Part shown: in pieces, positions 27,914-36,334 of the stretch
Position numbering within the stretch: the first letter of the stretch is position 1
How the letters are laid out: each line of letters begins with the position of its first letter
Source: Hymenobacter volaticus
Lineage (GTDB): Bacteria; Bacteroidota; Bacteroidia; Cytophagales; Hymenobacteraceae
Length of the DNA: 64,000 nt
Assembly (NCBI RefSeq): GCF_022921055.1
Contig: NZ_CP095061.1
Coordinates: 2,519,501 to 2,583,500 of the forward strand
Reading direction: 5' to 3'
The notes under the pieces: generated by a model
What the model was told of the DNA's origin: nothing
Seen by the model: only the letters and a program-made list of their open reading frames with translations
Database searches by the model: none
Translations under genes and position numbers: made by a program

Positions 27914-28519
27914 AGGATGTAGGTTGCCTGGAAGGGGCTGACAAACGGCTTATTGGAGCAGTGATGGGGCAAGGTGGTTACCCATTGAGGTAGTAGGAGA
28001 GTGTAAAAAGCGTGCTTTACGCCAGCGGAAGCTCTTCGCTGTACTGAGGACCTCGTCCTTGGGTTACTACTATCTGTTATTCGCCTCGACTAAGATAGCT
28101 GGTGCGCAAAAGAAAGGGCACAAGGGTTTAGTGCTGAACATCACCTTGTATTAAGCTAGCCAGTGTGCTATTACCTCTTGTAGCACTTAGTCGGTGGCCT
28201 GAACTGGCACGACTACTAGTTGTTACACGCTATTTCGAGGGCAGAAGATGAGGGGTAAGCAAGGCACTGCGTGTCTATAGATGAACAGTGAAGCCTTTCA
28301 GTATTTACACTAGTTACACACCCGCGCAGCATGAAAAGCTAGTCCACCAGCCCTGAATGAAAGTCATTGATTCTGGTAATCAACTTTCGACGTTCCAAGG
28401 TTATTTGATGATCCTTACTGCGTGAACAAGGCATTCAATAAAGTAAAATCGAAGCCTTTGCACGACAAACGCACCTGCCGCTCGTGGCAGGAAGAACGCA
28501 AAAGAAAGGGCAATTCGCA
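27914..28519. other. Long gene-free stretch with a spaced direct repeat
   Basis: 606 bases with no convincing ORF. It contains a 16-nt exact direct repeat CGCAAAAGAAAGGGCA at 28105-28120 and 28497-28512 and a small hairpin (CCTGCC/GGCAGG) at 28474-28491. Otherwise I see nothing; it may be decayed sequence. Confidence 0.5.
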
Positions 28520-29527
28520 TTAGGCTATGGCGCTGAAATAGGCCTTTGCCTGCTCGAAGCCTTTTTGCAGCATGGTTTGCATGGCGGCGGGTTGGAACGT
28601 CAATCCGCCGGGGCCGCCTTCTGTTAACTTAGCTTTCGGCCGAATCTCATGAATCTTGGTTACTGCCGTTCCAGTGAAAGGATTAGCTGAACTTGCCAGA
28701 GCCTCGTTGATTACCGTTTGCGATACTCCACGCGCTAATAGTGTGGCCCGGATGGCCTGTACGTACCGGTTTCCCCGCTCGTAAAGTTGGGCCACCCGGT
28801 AGTCATTAGCCCCAACGTCTTCGCTAAACAAATCGATAGTACGCTCCAAAACTTGAATAGCGCTTGTTTTCGTGGTATTGTCGGCAGGTGTCTGCTCGGG
28901 ATTGAGCGTAATAGCATAAATCGTTTCGGCTCCCTGATCAATGGCGGCTTGCAAAGGCGTTGCCTCGCGCACCCCGCCATCCACGTACTGCCGCACCGGT
29001 ACGGCGCCTTTTCGCACTTCTACCGGTTGCATAAACACGGGTTGGCAGCACGAAGCCAGCATGGCCCGCCGGAGGTCGTTTACGTTCTGTACCCGCTCAA
29101 CGTCATAATGCGGGGTAGCAGCAGCCGCTTGCGTGCTCCAGTACACGAGCCGTTCCGTTTGCAAGCATACTGTCGCCAGAAACAAGCGGACAGCTTTAGT
29201 TTGCAGCAGGTCGTAGCGCGCTTGGGTCAGTACCGTGTCAATTTGGTTTTTCAGCGGCGTTGCGTCGTGCAGCGAGATACCCGTCACGAGGTTGCCAATG
29301 GCCCCGAGCTTGACAAGTTCATCCTGCCGGAGCGTAGTGTACATCTTCTCAAGAAGGGCTATTTCGCCACAAGCAGCCAGGGGCACGATAAGGGAGCCCG
29401 TGCTGGTACCACAATACAAATCGAAGCTGGTTAGGGCCTGCACGTGCTGGTTGATGTACTGCAGCGCCCCAACGGCGAAGGCTCCCTTGGAACCGCCACC
29501 ACTCACTACTAAAGCAGTTTTTGCCAT
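28520..29527 (-). CDS. Patatin-like phospholipase
   Basis: 335 residues: glycine-rich oxyanion region SGGGSKGAFAVGAL (9-22), nucleophile elbow GTSTGS with Ser42, and the catalytic Asp in YVDGGVREATPL. This Ser-Asp dyad defines patatin lipid acyl hydrolases, which cleave phospholipids or other acyl esters. There is no signal peptide, so it is cytoplasmic or membrane-associated. It lies 14 bases downstream of a small secreted protein gene (29542-30057) on the same strand; the pair may be one operon. Confidence 0.9.
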   Translation of the reverse strand: MAKTALVVSGGGSKGAFAVGALQYINQHVQALTSFDLYCGTSTGSLIVPLAACGEIALLEKMYTTLRQDELVKLGAIGNLVTGISLHDATPLKNQIDTVLTQARYDLLQTKAVRLFLATVCLQTERLVYWSTQAAAATPHYDVERVQNVNDLRRAMLASCCQPVFMQPVEVRKGAVPVRQYVDGGVREATPLQAAIDQGAETIYAITLNPEQTPADNTTKTSAIQVLERTIDLFSEDVGANDYRVAQLYERGNRYVQAIRATLLARGVSQTVINEALASSANPFTGTAVTKIHEIRPKAKLTEGGPGGLTFQPAAMQTMLQKGFEQAKAYFSAIA

Positions 29528-29541
29528 GCTATTTCACTTGC

Positions 29542-30057
29542 TTATAATTCGGGTGGCGACTTGTGTGAGAGATTGTAGGTGAGTGCCAACTGCCCATACG
29601 TAGTAGGCGTACGGACGTCCCGATGAAGCTTGACTACTACCCCCAATAGATTACTGGTTTCTACCCCAATACCGCCGCCCACCCATTGCCGCCAGTGAGT
29701 AGAGGTGTACACCGCGGGCAAGTATTCCACCAGCACGTGTACATGGCCTGCTTTGCTCAGTAGCACCGACGGTAGCTGGAAAACCTTGAGTGTGACGCGT
29801 GCCCCTGCTAAACCGCCAATTTGATACCCCGGGTGAAAAACCCCGCCTACCAAACCCGCTCGCAATTTTTCGGGCACCAGAGTTTTCTGCCAGGCAAGCT
29901 GCCCAGTAGCCAAATAGAGTTCTGGCCCACTCCGCGGCCGAGTGAATCCTTGTCCAATTTCCACTGATAGCGCAGTAGCGCCTTTCGGCATTTCCTGCGC
30001 TAACGCGCTACATGAAATAAGAAGTACCCCCAAAGTCCCCAGCACGTGCTTCGCCAT
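29542..30057 (-). CDS. Secreted/outer-membrane hypothetical protein
   Basis: 171 residues with a signal peptide (MAKHVLGTLGVLLISCSALA, cleavage before QEMPKG). The mature part alternates hydrophobic and polar residues (GLAGARVTLKVFQLPSVLL, VHVLVEYLPAVYTS, GGGIGVETSNLLGVVVKL, YGQLALTYNLS), which suggests a small beta-barrel or beta-rich outer-membrane protein. No named family is recognisable. It precedes the patatin gene on the same strand. Confidence 0.7.
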   Translation of the reverse strand: MAKHVLGTLGVLLISCSALAQEMPKGATALSVEIGQGFTRPRSGPELYLATGQLAWQKTLVPEKLRAGLVGGVFHPGYQIGGLAGARVTLKVFQLPSVLLSKAGHVHVLVEYLPAVYTSTHWRQWVGGGIGVETSNLLGVVVKLHRDVRTPTTYGQLALTYNLSHKSPPEL

Positions 30058-30391
30058 CTTAACCTTGCTCTAAGTGAGTAGCGGTGAGTAGCTGCCGAAG
30101 TTAGCCGATCGAAACAGCTAAACCGCGTATATAAGATTAAATGATTCTCACCGTGCTATTGGCCCGATGCACATGTCCAGAAGAAAAGTCCTACAGATTG
30201 ATAATTGATTTGTGACGTAGGGTAAACCCATTTGTTACACTTTACTCAAAGTATGATAGGTGGAATTGATATAGTATCGGTACGTTTCTAGCGGCGGTTC
30301 TGGTCCTCTCTTAGAGTTACAGCTACGCAGCAATAGGTGTGATTTGTAAGAGGTGGTACTAAGATTTTAGCCGGCAGAAATTGTGGCTGCT
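30058..30391. other. Gene-free stretch
   Basis: 334 AT-richer bases between a minus-strand secreted-protein gene and the end of another minus-strand gene. I see no gene, strong hairpin or clear terminator. Confidence 0.5.
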
Positions 30392-30712
30392 TCACGGCAC
30401 CGAGCAAAGTTGAGCGGATACTGAGATGTCAATGCAGGTGAGCAGCGACTCGTGCAAGTGCTGCCAGGCCAAAAGGGACGTTTCAACTGGAGATCCATAC
30501 AAGGGAATTTCTTGTTCCAGCACGCTTAAGCAGTGCAACAAGCGAATGCGCTGACTGGAATCAAGCGTGTCGAAATAGAGAGCCTGCAGCTCCAGGATCG
30601 TGGTGAGCAGCATCTCTTGCAGCGCGTGCTGGTCGGCTACGGTATACGAGCTACGATTTAGACGCAGCAGACGCTGTTGCGTGTGCTGGAGTTGCGCGAC
30701 GATGGTACTCAT
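30392..30712 (-). CDS. Unknown small helical protein, paralogue B of a tandem pair
   Basis: 106 residues starting MSTIVAQLQHTQQRLLRLNR. It is predicted to be almost all helix, and has a Leu-spaced repeat pattern (ALQEMLLTTILELQALY, IRLLHCLSVLEQEI, SLLAWQHLHESLLT). It aligns end to end with the upstream gene product (same order: an LQxTxxRL helix, LQxMLxxTIxxLxxL, SSxxxxLLxxxxxLEQE, then AWxxLHxxLxxxL). Its ATG overlaps the upstream stop (ATGA at 30709-30712). Function unknown; no recognised domain. Confidence 0.75.
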   Translation of the reverse strand: MSTIVAQLQHTQQRLLRLNRSSYTVADQHALQEMLLTTILELQALYFDTLDSSQRIRLLHCLSVLEQEIPLYGSPVETSLLAWQHLHESLLTCIDISVSAQLCSVP

Positions 30713-31095
30713 TCTTGGGGTAGAACAGTACACTGCGGATGAGCTTCTGCCGGTGGTGCCTGGATGGTTTCTGCTTGGTGGACTGGGGCGCTCGTGCTCA
30801 ATGTGGCTTCCAGAGTGGCCGTTAAGTAGGTGTGCAGCAGGTTCCACGAGCCAAGGGCCACCTTGCCGGGCCGGGCCAAGGTTTGCACCTCTTGTTCGAG
30901 TAAATCGATGCGGCGCAGCAGCAAATAGGTAGAGGAAGATGCGCCCGTCTCGGCGTGCAGACCCCGTAAATTCCGAATGGTAGAGACTAGCATTACCCGC
31001 AGGCCAAGTTGGTCTTCTGCTTTATAGATGGGAATTTGCTGGGCTTGCAGGCGCTCTAGGGTTTGCTGGAGTTGGAAGAGTATAGTTGCATGCAT
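30709..31095 (-). CDS. Unknown small helical protein, paralogue A of a tandem pair
   Basis: 128 residues from ATG 31093-31095 (MHATILFQLQQTLERLQAQQ). Helical, with AEDQLGLRVMLVSTIRNLRGL, SSSTYLLLRRIDLLEQEV and GSWNLLHTYLTATLE matching the downstream paralogue, plus an extra Ala/Pro/Glu-rich C-terminal tail. The 4-base stop/start overlap with the second gene implies coupling and probably stoichiometric products, e.g. a heterodimer. No signal peptide, membrane helix or catalytic motif. I do not recognise the family. Confidence 0.75.
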   Translation of the reverse strand: MHATILFQLQQTLERLQAQQIPIYKAEDQLGLRVMLVSTIRNLRGLHAETGASSSTYLLLRRIDLLEQEVQTLARPGKVALGSWNLLHTYLTATLEATLSTSAPVHQAETIQAPPAEAHPQCTVLPQE

Positions 31096-31642
31096 AGGAA
31101 GTGGTGTAAGAATGGAATAGAAAACGAGCACCTACCGCGGAAAGTAGCTCATCAGTGGAAGCTGCGAACAATTCCTATTCAAAAGGAGCCATAGAAGTCA
31201 TAGTGCTATCAGCGTTACGATTCGATAGAAGATGCTAATCTACAAATAAGCCAAATAGAACCCACGTTTGGCGGCCGTGCTGTTGCCGCGCAGCCGCCAC
31301 CTCCCACGCCTTGCGAGCTACTCGACCTAAGCACCACACTGATATGGCGGACCAGGTATGCCACGTAGCGCTGCCGCAGGTGCTGGCTTCAGTTGAGTTG
31401 CCAGCTGATAAGCCACCTAAGTGTGATTACCGGCACGCCGAAAGGTGGAAAGGACTTACAAGCAACTCAACCGGAAGGACACCAGATAATCCGGTAGGCC
31501 ACTTTACAGATAGTACAAGCGTACGAACGGGACCAAAACAAGAGAATCGACATCGAAAGGAAACGGTTGTCAACCCTATGTTTTGGTGGAGTTTAAGCGG
31601 AAATAGTGCTGAATCTGCCCCGCATTTTGCCACACAAAAATG

Positions 31643-31677
31643 AAAAGCCCCTTTGCAATGCGCTAAGGGGCTTTTTT
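31643..31677. terminator. Bidirectional intrinsic terminator
   Basis: AAAAGCCCCTT (31643-31653) pairs with AAGGGGCTTTT (31665-31675) around an 11-nt loop; T-rich on the plus side and, through the A-run, on the minus side too. It most likely ends the minus-strand lipoprotein gene at 31784-32218, or an unseen plus-strand RNA. Confidence 0.75.
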
Positions 31678-31701
31678 GTAGTCACGCTAGGAAGCACGCC
31701 A

Positions 31702-31749
31702 CGAACAACGGCGAACATGCGCTCTTCAAGGCTCGTTCGCCGTTGTTCG
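31702..31749. repeat. 15-bp perfect inverted repeat
   Basis: CGAACAACGGCGAAC at 31702-31716 is the exact reverse complement of 31735-31749, with an 18-nt spacer. It sits between the terminator and the end of the lipoprotein gene (31784). Confidence 0.65.
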
Positions 31750-31783
31750 GCACTGTCTACCCGACCGCTTGTGCTACGCAATC

Positions 31784-32218
31784 CTATTTAACTCTCTTAT
31801 ACTCGAGTCCCGGGCCATCACAGGCCAGCCAGGTACTCACCAGCGTGTCGTTGGCTTTGATGACGAGAGTTTCTTTGAGTATGCTTGTCGTGCAAGAGCC
31901 AATGATGCTGTTAGCCGCTGCGTAGGTAAGAGTGGCGTACTGACCATCTGAAAAGTTTCGTAAGGAAAATGTGCCGCTAGCTTGTAGGAGTTGATCGCCT
32001 TGCTGGCGCGTTTTGGTGAAGGTACTGTCGCCCTGGAAGACATAGGTTTCTTGCCAAGGCAGGTCCGCGCCCGTCTTGATGTAGTTCGGGATTTGTCCTG
32101 TCAGTTTAACCAACTGCCACGTTTGAGGGTAAGCGTTAGCCTCGGGCTCCACCGAGTTGTCTTCTTGGCAAGAAACGAGCGAGGCTAGGGAAAGGAAAAG
32201 CACGAGTATATTTTTCAT
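31784..32218 (-). CDS. Lipocalin-like lipoprotein (hypothetical)
   Basis: 144 residues. MKNILVLFLSLASLVSC is a lipoprotein signal with Cys17 at the lipobox, followed by an acidic Gln/Glu/Asp/Asn linker. The body (TWQLVKLTGQIPNY, WQETYVFQGDSTFTKTR, QLLQASGTFSLRNF, LEYKRVK) has the strand pattern of lipocalin-like/DUF4377-type lipoproteins common in Bacteroidota. Probably a periplasmic or surface-anchored small binding protein; no ligand can be named. ATG at 32216-32218 is required for the signal peptide. Confidence 0.8.
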   Translation of the reverse strand: MKNILVLFLSLASLVSCQEDNSVEPEANAYPQTWQLVKLTGQIPNYIKTGADLPWQETYVFQGDSTFTKTRQQGDQLLQASGTFSLRNFSDGQYATLTYAAANSIIGSCTTSILKETLVIKANDTLVSTWLACDGPGLEYKRVK

Positions 32219-32562
32219 TGCAAAGACGAGATTGAAGTGTACTTGTATGAGCCTCAGCAGTAAGAAAAGGTTGCACCTATTGTGGCCAGAAAACGCGCTT
32301 ACAGCTAACAAGCTAATTTCTATCCTAAGAAGATGAAGATGAGCATACGAGTGGAGGGCCTCCTGTTATTATTAGCTCCTAAAATGACCCCTAATTTTAT
32401 AGAAACGCACCATAAGGCGTTTAAAACAACGCCTTTGATAAACGTCTAAAATCCGGATGCTAACGAGGGTTTTTTAATTGCGATAATTGTTCATTTCTTT
32501 TCCTGCTAGAAATAGAGGCAGGAAAAGAGCTGTTAGATTGTAAGAATCATCTAACGCTTTTT
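32219..32562. other. Gene-free divergent intergenic region
   Basis: 344 bases between a minus-strand lipoprotein gene and a plus-strand small ORF, AT-rich. It contains a small hairpin, AAGGCGTT/AACGCCTT, at 32414-32435. Promoters for both neighbours are expected here but none is clear. Confidence 0.45.
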
Positions 32563-32817
32563 ATGCCGTTTGCTAGAATGTCTATATTAAATGGGGAAGA
32601 TCGGCAACTGATCTTGGATGCTGTCTTTTATGATATACAGCGGGGGGGAGAAATAACCCCGATCATGATCCTACTGGGACAACAGTATGTGGAAGGTACG
32701 CTTTCGCTACCGGAAGTAACTCAATTGACCCAGCTTTACACGGCGGACTTAGCCGCGAAGGCGCAGCGGCAGTATGCGTCTTGCTTTAGCACATTGGCTG
32801 GCGAAGCGCTCCAGTAG
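32563..32817 (+). CDS. Hypothetical small protein
   Basis: 84 residues from ATG 32563 (MPFARMSILNGEDRQLILDAV). Mostly helical, with no recognisable domain. A run of seven G at the QRGGEI codons keeps the frame open, in contrast to the other runs in this window. Small proteins of this type occur singly in Hymenobacter genomes, but I cannot name a family. Moderate confidence that it is expressed. Confidence 0.5.
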   Translation: MPFARMSILNGEDRQLILDAVFYDIQRGGEITPIMILLGQQYVEGTLSLPEVTQLTQLYTADLAAKAQRQYASCFSTLAGEALQ

Positions 32818-32825
32818 TACCCCAT

Positions 32826-33262
32826 CGCGGATTTACTGCAGAAAGGTTAACTGAACCTCTAGACTGCCGCCGATGACCTTGTCCCACTCTCTGGTGCCGT
32901 TAGCATTAAGCTTGACGAGCCAGTAATCACTATCGCCCAGACTCGCTTACGTTTTGTCGACGCTTGGTTTAGAATTGGACAGGCCGCCAAGAAGATAGTC
33001 CCCCTCGCGGTTTGAAGCACCGAACTCAATATATCAGCGTTGCAGGCGCCAATGGTCTTATTTCACACTTTCGTGTCATGAGCATCCATTTTCACGACCC
33101 AACCATCAGAAGCGCCTCGACCAACTTGGGATTTATCGCCGTCAAGGGGAGATTAGGAGTAACCTGCCAAGATGTAGCCGCCATCGTGGCTTTGCTGCAC
33201 ACAGGTCAAATCATCATGGCTCCTACCACCAAAGGAGTAGTTCTATTGGGTGATGGAAGCGG
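32826..33262 (-). pseudogene. Decayed fragment of a beta-propeller-type repeat protein (T9SS cargo-like)
   Basis: Read on the minus strand, the sequence encodes recurrent units with stops and at least one frameshift: FGGRSHDDLTCVQQSHDGGY, then ILAGYS*SPLDGDKSQ, GASDGWVVKMDAHDTKV*NK, and in another frame GDYLLGGLSNSKPSVDKT*A, LGDSDYWLVKLNANGTREWD. The pattern DGGYILAGYSNS...GDKS...DYWVVKLDANGTKxWDKxxGG is the repeat of large secreted T9SS-sorted proteins in Hymenobacter-like bacteria. Two to three repeats survive; no start, signal or C-terminal sorting domain remains. This is a genomic fossil of a longer gene. Confidence 0.75.
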
Positions 33263-33468
33263 TTTGAGCAACGATGTGGTGCGGCAGACCTATTGAGTAA
33301 CATGCTAGTGGATAGCACTAGATAAGGTAATAGTTTCGTCTTATTACAAAGGAAAAATAAAATTCAGCGGATTAATCTATAGCAGCCCCGCCTGGTGCCG
33401 AAGTAACATGCTAAGGCATTCAATTACTGGTAGAGGAAGAAGCCCCAACAAACGCTGAGGCTTTTTCT

Positions 33469-33711
33469 TTACTTAAAGCTCTTGGCAAAGCATTGATACA
33501 ATTCGCTACTGAGATTCAACGGCACCCACCGCTCAATCTTAAGCTGTGCCTTGCCCTCGTTTAACTCCAGCGTATAACAGAACTCAATCGGAAGAGCGTG
33601 CTCTTTCAGATAGGCTTTATGCCGGTCAGCTACCACTCCGACAAGCGTAGTAAATAGGTGATGGCGTTTGGTAATAGAAGGATCTAGGGTAGGGGCAACG
33701 AGCGTATGCAT
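33469..33711 (-). CDS. Hypothetical small protein
   Basis: 80 residues, ATG at 33709-33711, starting MHTLVAPTLDPSITKRHH. A strand-like centre (FCYTLELNEGKAQLKIERWV) suggests a small alpha/beta protein; no signal peptide or motif is recognisable. It lies alone between the repeat-protein fossil and the tRNA gene. Confidence 0.55.
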   Translation of the reverse strand: MHTLVAPTLDPSITKRHHLFTTLVGVVADRHKAYLKEHALPIEFCYTLELNEGKAQLKIERWVPLNLSSELYQCFAKSFK

Positions 33712-33948
33712 AAGGACAGTAGTAATGTAGAAAATGGGTCAGTCAGCAAAAACACGGCCATTTTGTTTATTACGGGCCTAGCCGCCTGGGCTCGGCTGTC
33801 TGTCCATTCATTACTGGTCCGCCCTCCGCGTAGCTGGAGCTTCCAGCGTACGAAACATCACTAAAAATGTAGCAATAGTGTAAGAAGGAAGGTTCATGAC
33901 TAGCAGTGTAGTAATGCGCAGTTCCCTAAAGTGTCCCCTGAAAAAACG

Positions 33949-33980
33949 AAAAAGGCCTCCCTGCTATAGGGAGGCCTTTT
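33949..33980 (-). terminator. Terminator downstream of the tRNA gene
   Basis: Perfect 13-bp stem AAAAGGCCTCCCT (33950-33962) / AGGGAGGCCTTTT (33968-33980) with a 5-nt loop; read on the minus strand it ends in T-rich sequence just past the tRNA 3' end. Confidence 0.85.
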
Positions 33981-33984
33981 CATG

Positions 33985-34058
33985 TAGCGGGGACGAGAGT
34001 TGAACTCGTGACCTCAGGGTTATGAATCCTGTGCTCTAACCAACTGAGCTACCCCGCC
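33985..34058 (-). tRNA. tRNA with CAU anticodon, probably elongator tRNA-Met
   Basis: 74-nt minus-strand cloverleaf: acceptor GGCGGGG pairing with CCCCGCT (one G-T end pair), discriminator A, D arm GCTC...GAGC, anticodon loop TTCATAA, variable AGGTC, T arm ACGAG/CTCGT. The CAU anticodon could be Met or Ile2 (lysidine). The acceptor and D arm look like the elongator Met of relatives. The anticodon stem has an A-C apposition next to the loop (A31/C39), and the 3' CCA is not encoded. Confidence 0.9.
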
Positions 34059-34073
34059 GGGTTTTTGGTGCCG

Positions 34074-34105
34074 CAAAGGTAGCAACTATATTTGTTTCTG
34101 TGCAA
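34074..34105 (-). promoter_or_regulatory. Promoter of the tRNA(CAU) gene
   Basis: On the minus strand, TTG (34105-34103) is followed after 21 nt by TACCTTTG (34081-34074), 16 bases upstream of the tRNA 5' end. This fits the Bacteroidota -33/-7 consensus and is the clearest promoter in the window. Confidence 0.7.
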
Positions 34106-34189
34106 GCGTCTCGTTGAAAAAAAGCCGTGTATATTGCTCCTGTCCGACATTCCTCGGGGTGTTGGGAAATTAATTTAGTCTGCCCTGAT

Positions 34190-34603
34190 ATGCCCCTTTC
34201 TGCTACCCGTCGCAAACACCGCTTCACGGTCGAGTTTCCTATTAATGCGTCTCCGAAAATTCTGTATCCCTACTTGGCATCTGCTTCTGGCTTGTCACAA
34301 TGGTTTTGTCAGGATGTGAGAATTGATGAAGATCACCACTATAATTTCATCTGGGATAATCAGCCTCATTATGCTGAAATGAATTCGCACCGCACCAATC
34401 GCTCCGTACGGTTCGTGTTTCTTGATGGAAATAAGCGCCATACGCCCGATGCAAATTTTCTGGATTTCAGCTTAGAGGAATCCCAACTAACGCAGGAGGT
34501 ATACCTGCGGGTTATGGACTATTCTGAAGAAACCGACGAAGAGGAACTTCAAGAAATGTGGGAAAGTCTAGCTCAGAAATTGCGGGAACAGGTAGGGGGC
34601 TAA
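34190..34603 (+). CDS. START-like domain protein
   Basis: 137 residues starting MPLSATRRKHRFTVEFPINASPKILYPYLAS, then GLSQWFCQDV, FIWDNQPHYAEM and a C-terminal DYSEETDEEELQEMWESL helix. This is the small Bacteroidota-specific START/AHA1-like fold found next to lptF/G and core genes. It may bind a hydrophobic ligand; the role is not established. The ATG at 34190 gives the family N-terminus, unlike an upstream in-frame GTG at 34127. Confidence 0.88.
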   Translation: MPLSATRRKHRFTVEFPINASPKILYPYLASASGLSQWFCQDVRIDEDHHYNFIWDNQPHYAEMNSHRTNRSVRFVFLDGNKRHTPDANFLDFSLEESQLTQEVYLRVMDYSEETDEEELQEMWESLAQKLREQVGG

Positions 34604-34712
34604 TCGGGTTTTCACTTACGAACACTAAGCGCACGCGAAACACGTAGTATCTTCGTTGTCCCGCTGCCTTTTCAAGGAATGATCCTGCGTCGGGACCATT
34701 CGTAGCGTAAGC

Positions 34713-36145
34713 ATGAAAAAACTCGATAAGTTGATTCTACGGGCTTTTGCCGGCCCGTTTCTCCTCACGTTTGCGGTAGTAGAATTTATTCTGCTCACCC
34801 AATACATGCTCAAGTATCTCGATGACCTGGTCGGTAAAGATTTGGGCTTCGATATCATTGGGCAACTCCTTTTCTTTTTCAGCGTGCTGATGGTACCGGT
34901 GGCATTACCGCTCGCCGTGCTGCTCTCGTCTTTAATGACGTTCGGGACGCTTGGTGAGCACCACGAATTGACGGCTATTAAAACGTCGGGTATCTCGCTG
35001 ACGCGGATTTTGCGACCTGTATTGCTGACGAGTTTGCTGCTGGCCGGGTTTGCGTTTTGGTTTAATAACGCGATTGTCCCCCGAGCCAACTTAAAGGCGT
35101 ATAGCTTGCTCTGGGATTTGCGCCAGCAGAAGCTCGCTCTTGATATTCGGCCAGGCGTGTTTTACAACGGTATTCCGGGCTACACCATCAAGGTCAACGA
35201 CAAATTAGGCGAAGACGGTGATATCCTGATGGGGGTCATGATCTACGACCACACGCAAGGATCGGGTACGATGCGGGTAATTTTGGCTGATTCAGGCCGG
35301 ATGTTTACTCGTTTCGGAGGGGAGTACCTGAGCCTGGAGTTGTTCCGGGGTCAGAGCTACGTAGAGCAGCCTGACGCTAGCAGTCGTGCTGGGGCTAGCT
35401 TTATTCGTCAGGCCTTCAACCGCAATATGATTACGTTCCCGCTCGCTTCTTTCGATCTCAGTCGGACCAAAGAAGAACTCTTCTCTGACAACAAAATGAT
35501 GAAGAACGTGGGGCAACTCGAACACTTCATTGACTCTCTGCAGAACCGGTTGAGATCTGAGCAGCGCATGGTGCCGCGCATGGTGTCGCCTTATTACACC
35601 TACCTCCGCTTTGATACCACTGGCCGGGCTGCCAACCGCAGAGTAGAGCAATTACAGGTACCTGCCACCAAGTTGCCCGTGGTCAGTGTAAGTACGTTAG
35701 AACAAGCTACTAATCGGGCCCGCAACGTACGAGCTTTTGCTGGTAGCACCGGCGAGCGGTTGGCCAACCTAGCCAAAGAATCCAGCAACTACCGTATCGA
35801 AGTATATCGCAAGTATGTACAGTCATTTGCTATCCTGCTGATGTTCCTAATTGGCGCACCACTAGGCGCTATCATTAAAAAAGGGGGTTTGGGAGTGCCT
35901 ATTCTGGTTTCTATCCTCTTCTTCATTATCTACTATATTTTCTCCATTATCGGCGAGAAGTATGGTCGGGAAGGGTAATGTCGGTCGGGTTCGGCATGTG
36001 GATGTCCACTATGATCTTATTGCCTTTTGGCCTTTTCTTTCTGTACCAAGCTCGCAACGATGCTGGCCTGTGGGAGTGGAACCTCTGGGATAAGTTACCT
36101 GCTAAAATCCGCTGGCCTTTTCGAGGGTATAAGCGCAGTGTATAA
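34713..36145 (+). CDS. LptF/LptG-family LPS transport permease (frameshifted near the C-terminus)
   Basis: Inner-membrane permease of the LPS-export ABC transporter (partner of LptB/C). Three N-terminal helices (MKKLDKLILRAFAGPFLLTF, LLFFFSVLMVPVALPLAVLL, VLLTSLLLAGFAFWF) are followed by a periplasmic jellyroll-type domain (about 125-360) and C-terminal helices after ESSNYRIEVYRKYVQSFAIL. A G run at 35973-35975 seems one base short: restoring it carries the frame through VTSVGFGMWMSTM-like sequence and a final helix to TAA 36143-36145 (477 residues). As given it ends at 35978 and would lose the last helix. LPS export is essential in most Gram-negatives, so an error is the likely cause. Confidence 0.9.
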
Positions 36146-36255
36146 TACACTTTTGAAGCCTGCTGCTTGTTCCGAATGGTTGGGTTACTGGCTTTAAAAC
36201 AGCAGCATATCCTACAACTTACAAGCGAAAACGAGCAACCAGTAACTATTTTTTG

Positions 36256-36263
36256 TACCTTTG
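36256..36263 (+). promoter_or_regulatory. TACCTTTG -7 box upstream of rpsO
   Basis: Exact TAnnTTTG match 72 bases before the rpsO ATG; no good -33 TTG is visible at 19-23 nt. Confidence 0.5.
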
Positions 36264-36334
36264 CGGCCACCCCGAGGTGCGGGGTGATACTTTCTTTTCA
36301 TTTTTATATCTAAGACGGGGAAACCTATCTGCCG

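Larger units (their letters stand above)
31096..31783. other. 688-base intergenic region with a terminator and a perfect inverted repeat
   Basis: No gene I can support. It holds the hairpin/terminator at 31643-31677 and the 15-bp perfect inverted repeat at 31702-31749. Open frames on both strands here have unnatural composition and no conserved motif. Confidence 0.5.

Noticed and set aside
31580..31620. tRNA-like 3' end on the minus strand (…ACTCCACCA)
   Set aside because: No complete cloverleaf can be folded around it; chance or decayed sequence.
31311..31643. 110-residue plus-strand ORF ending at the terminator
   Set aside because: Starts at TTG, low hydrophobic periodicity, and it includes a stretch like the antisense of a tRNA 3' end (TGGTGGAG at 31584); no real protein features.
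33012..33296. 94-residue plus-strand ORF
   Set aside because: It is antisense to the readable repeat-protein fossil on the minus strand and has no family features.
33440..33470. Possible terminator (AAGCC/GGCTT) before the 33.5-kb gene
   Set aside because: Only a 5-bp stem with a 14-nt loop; too weak to call.
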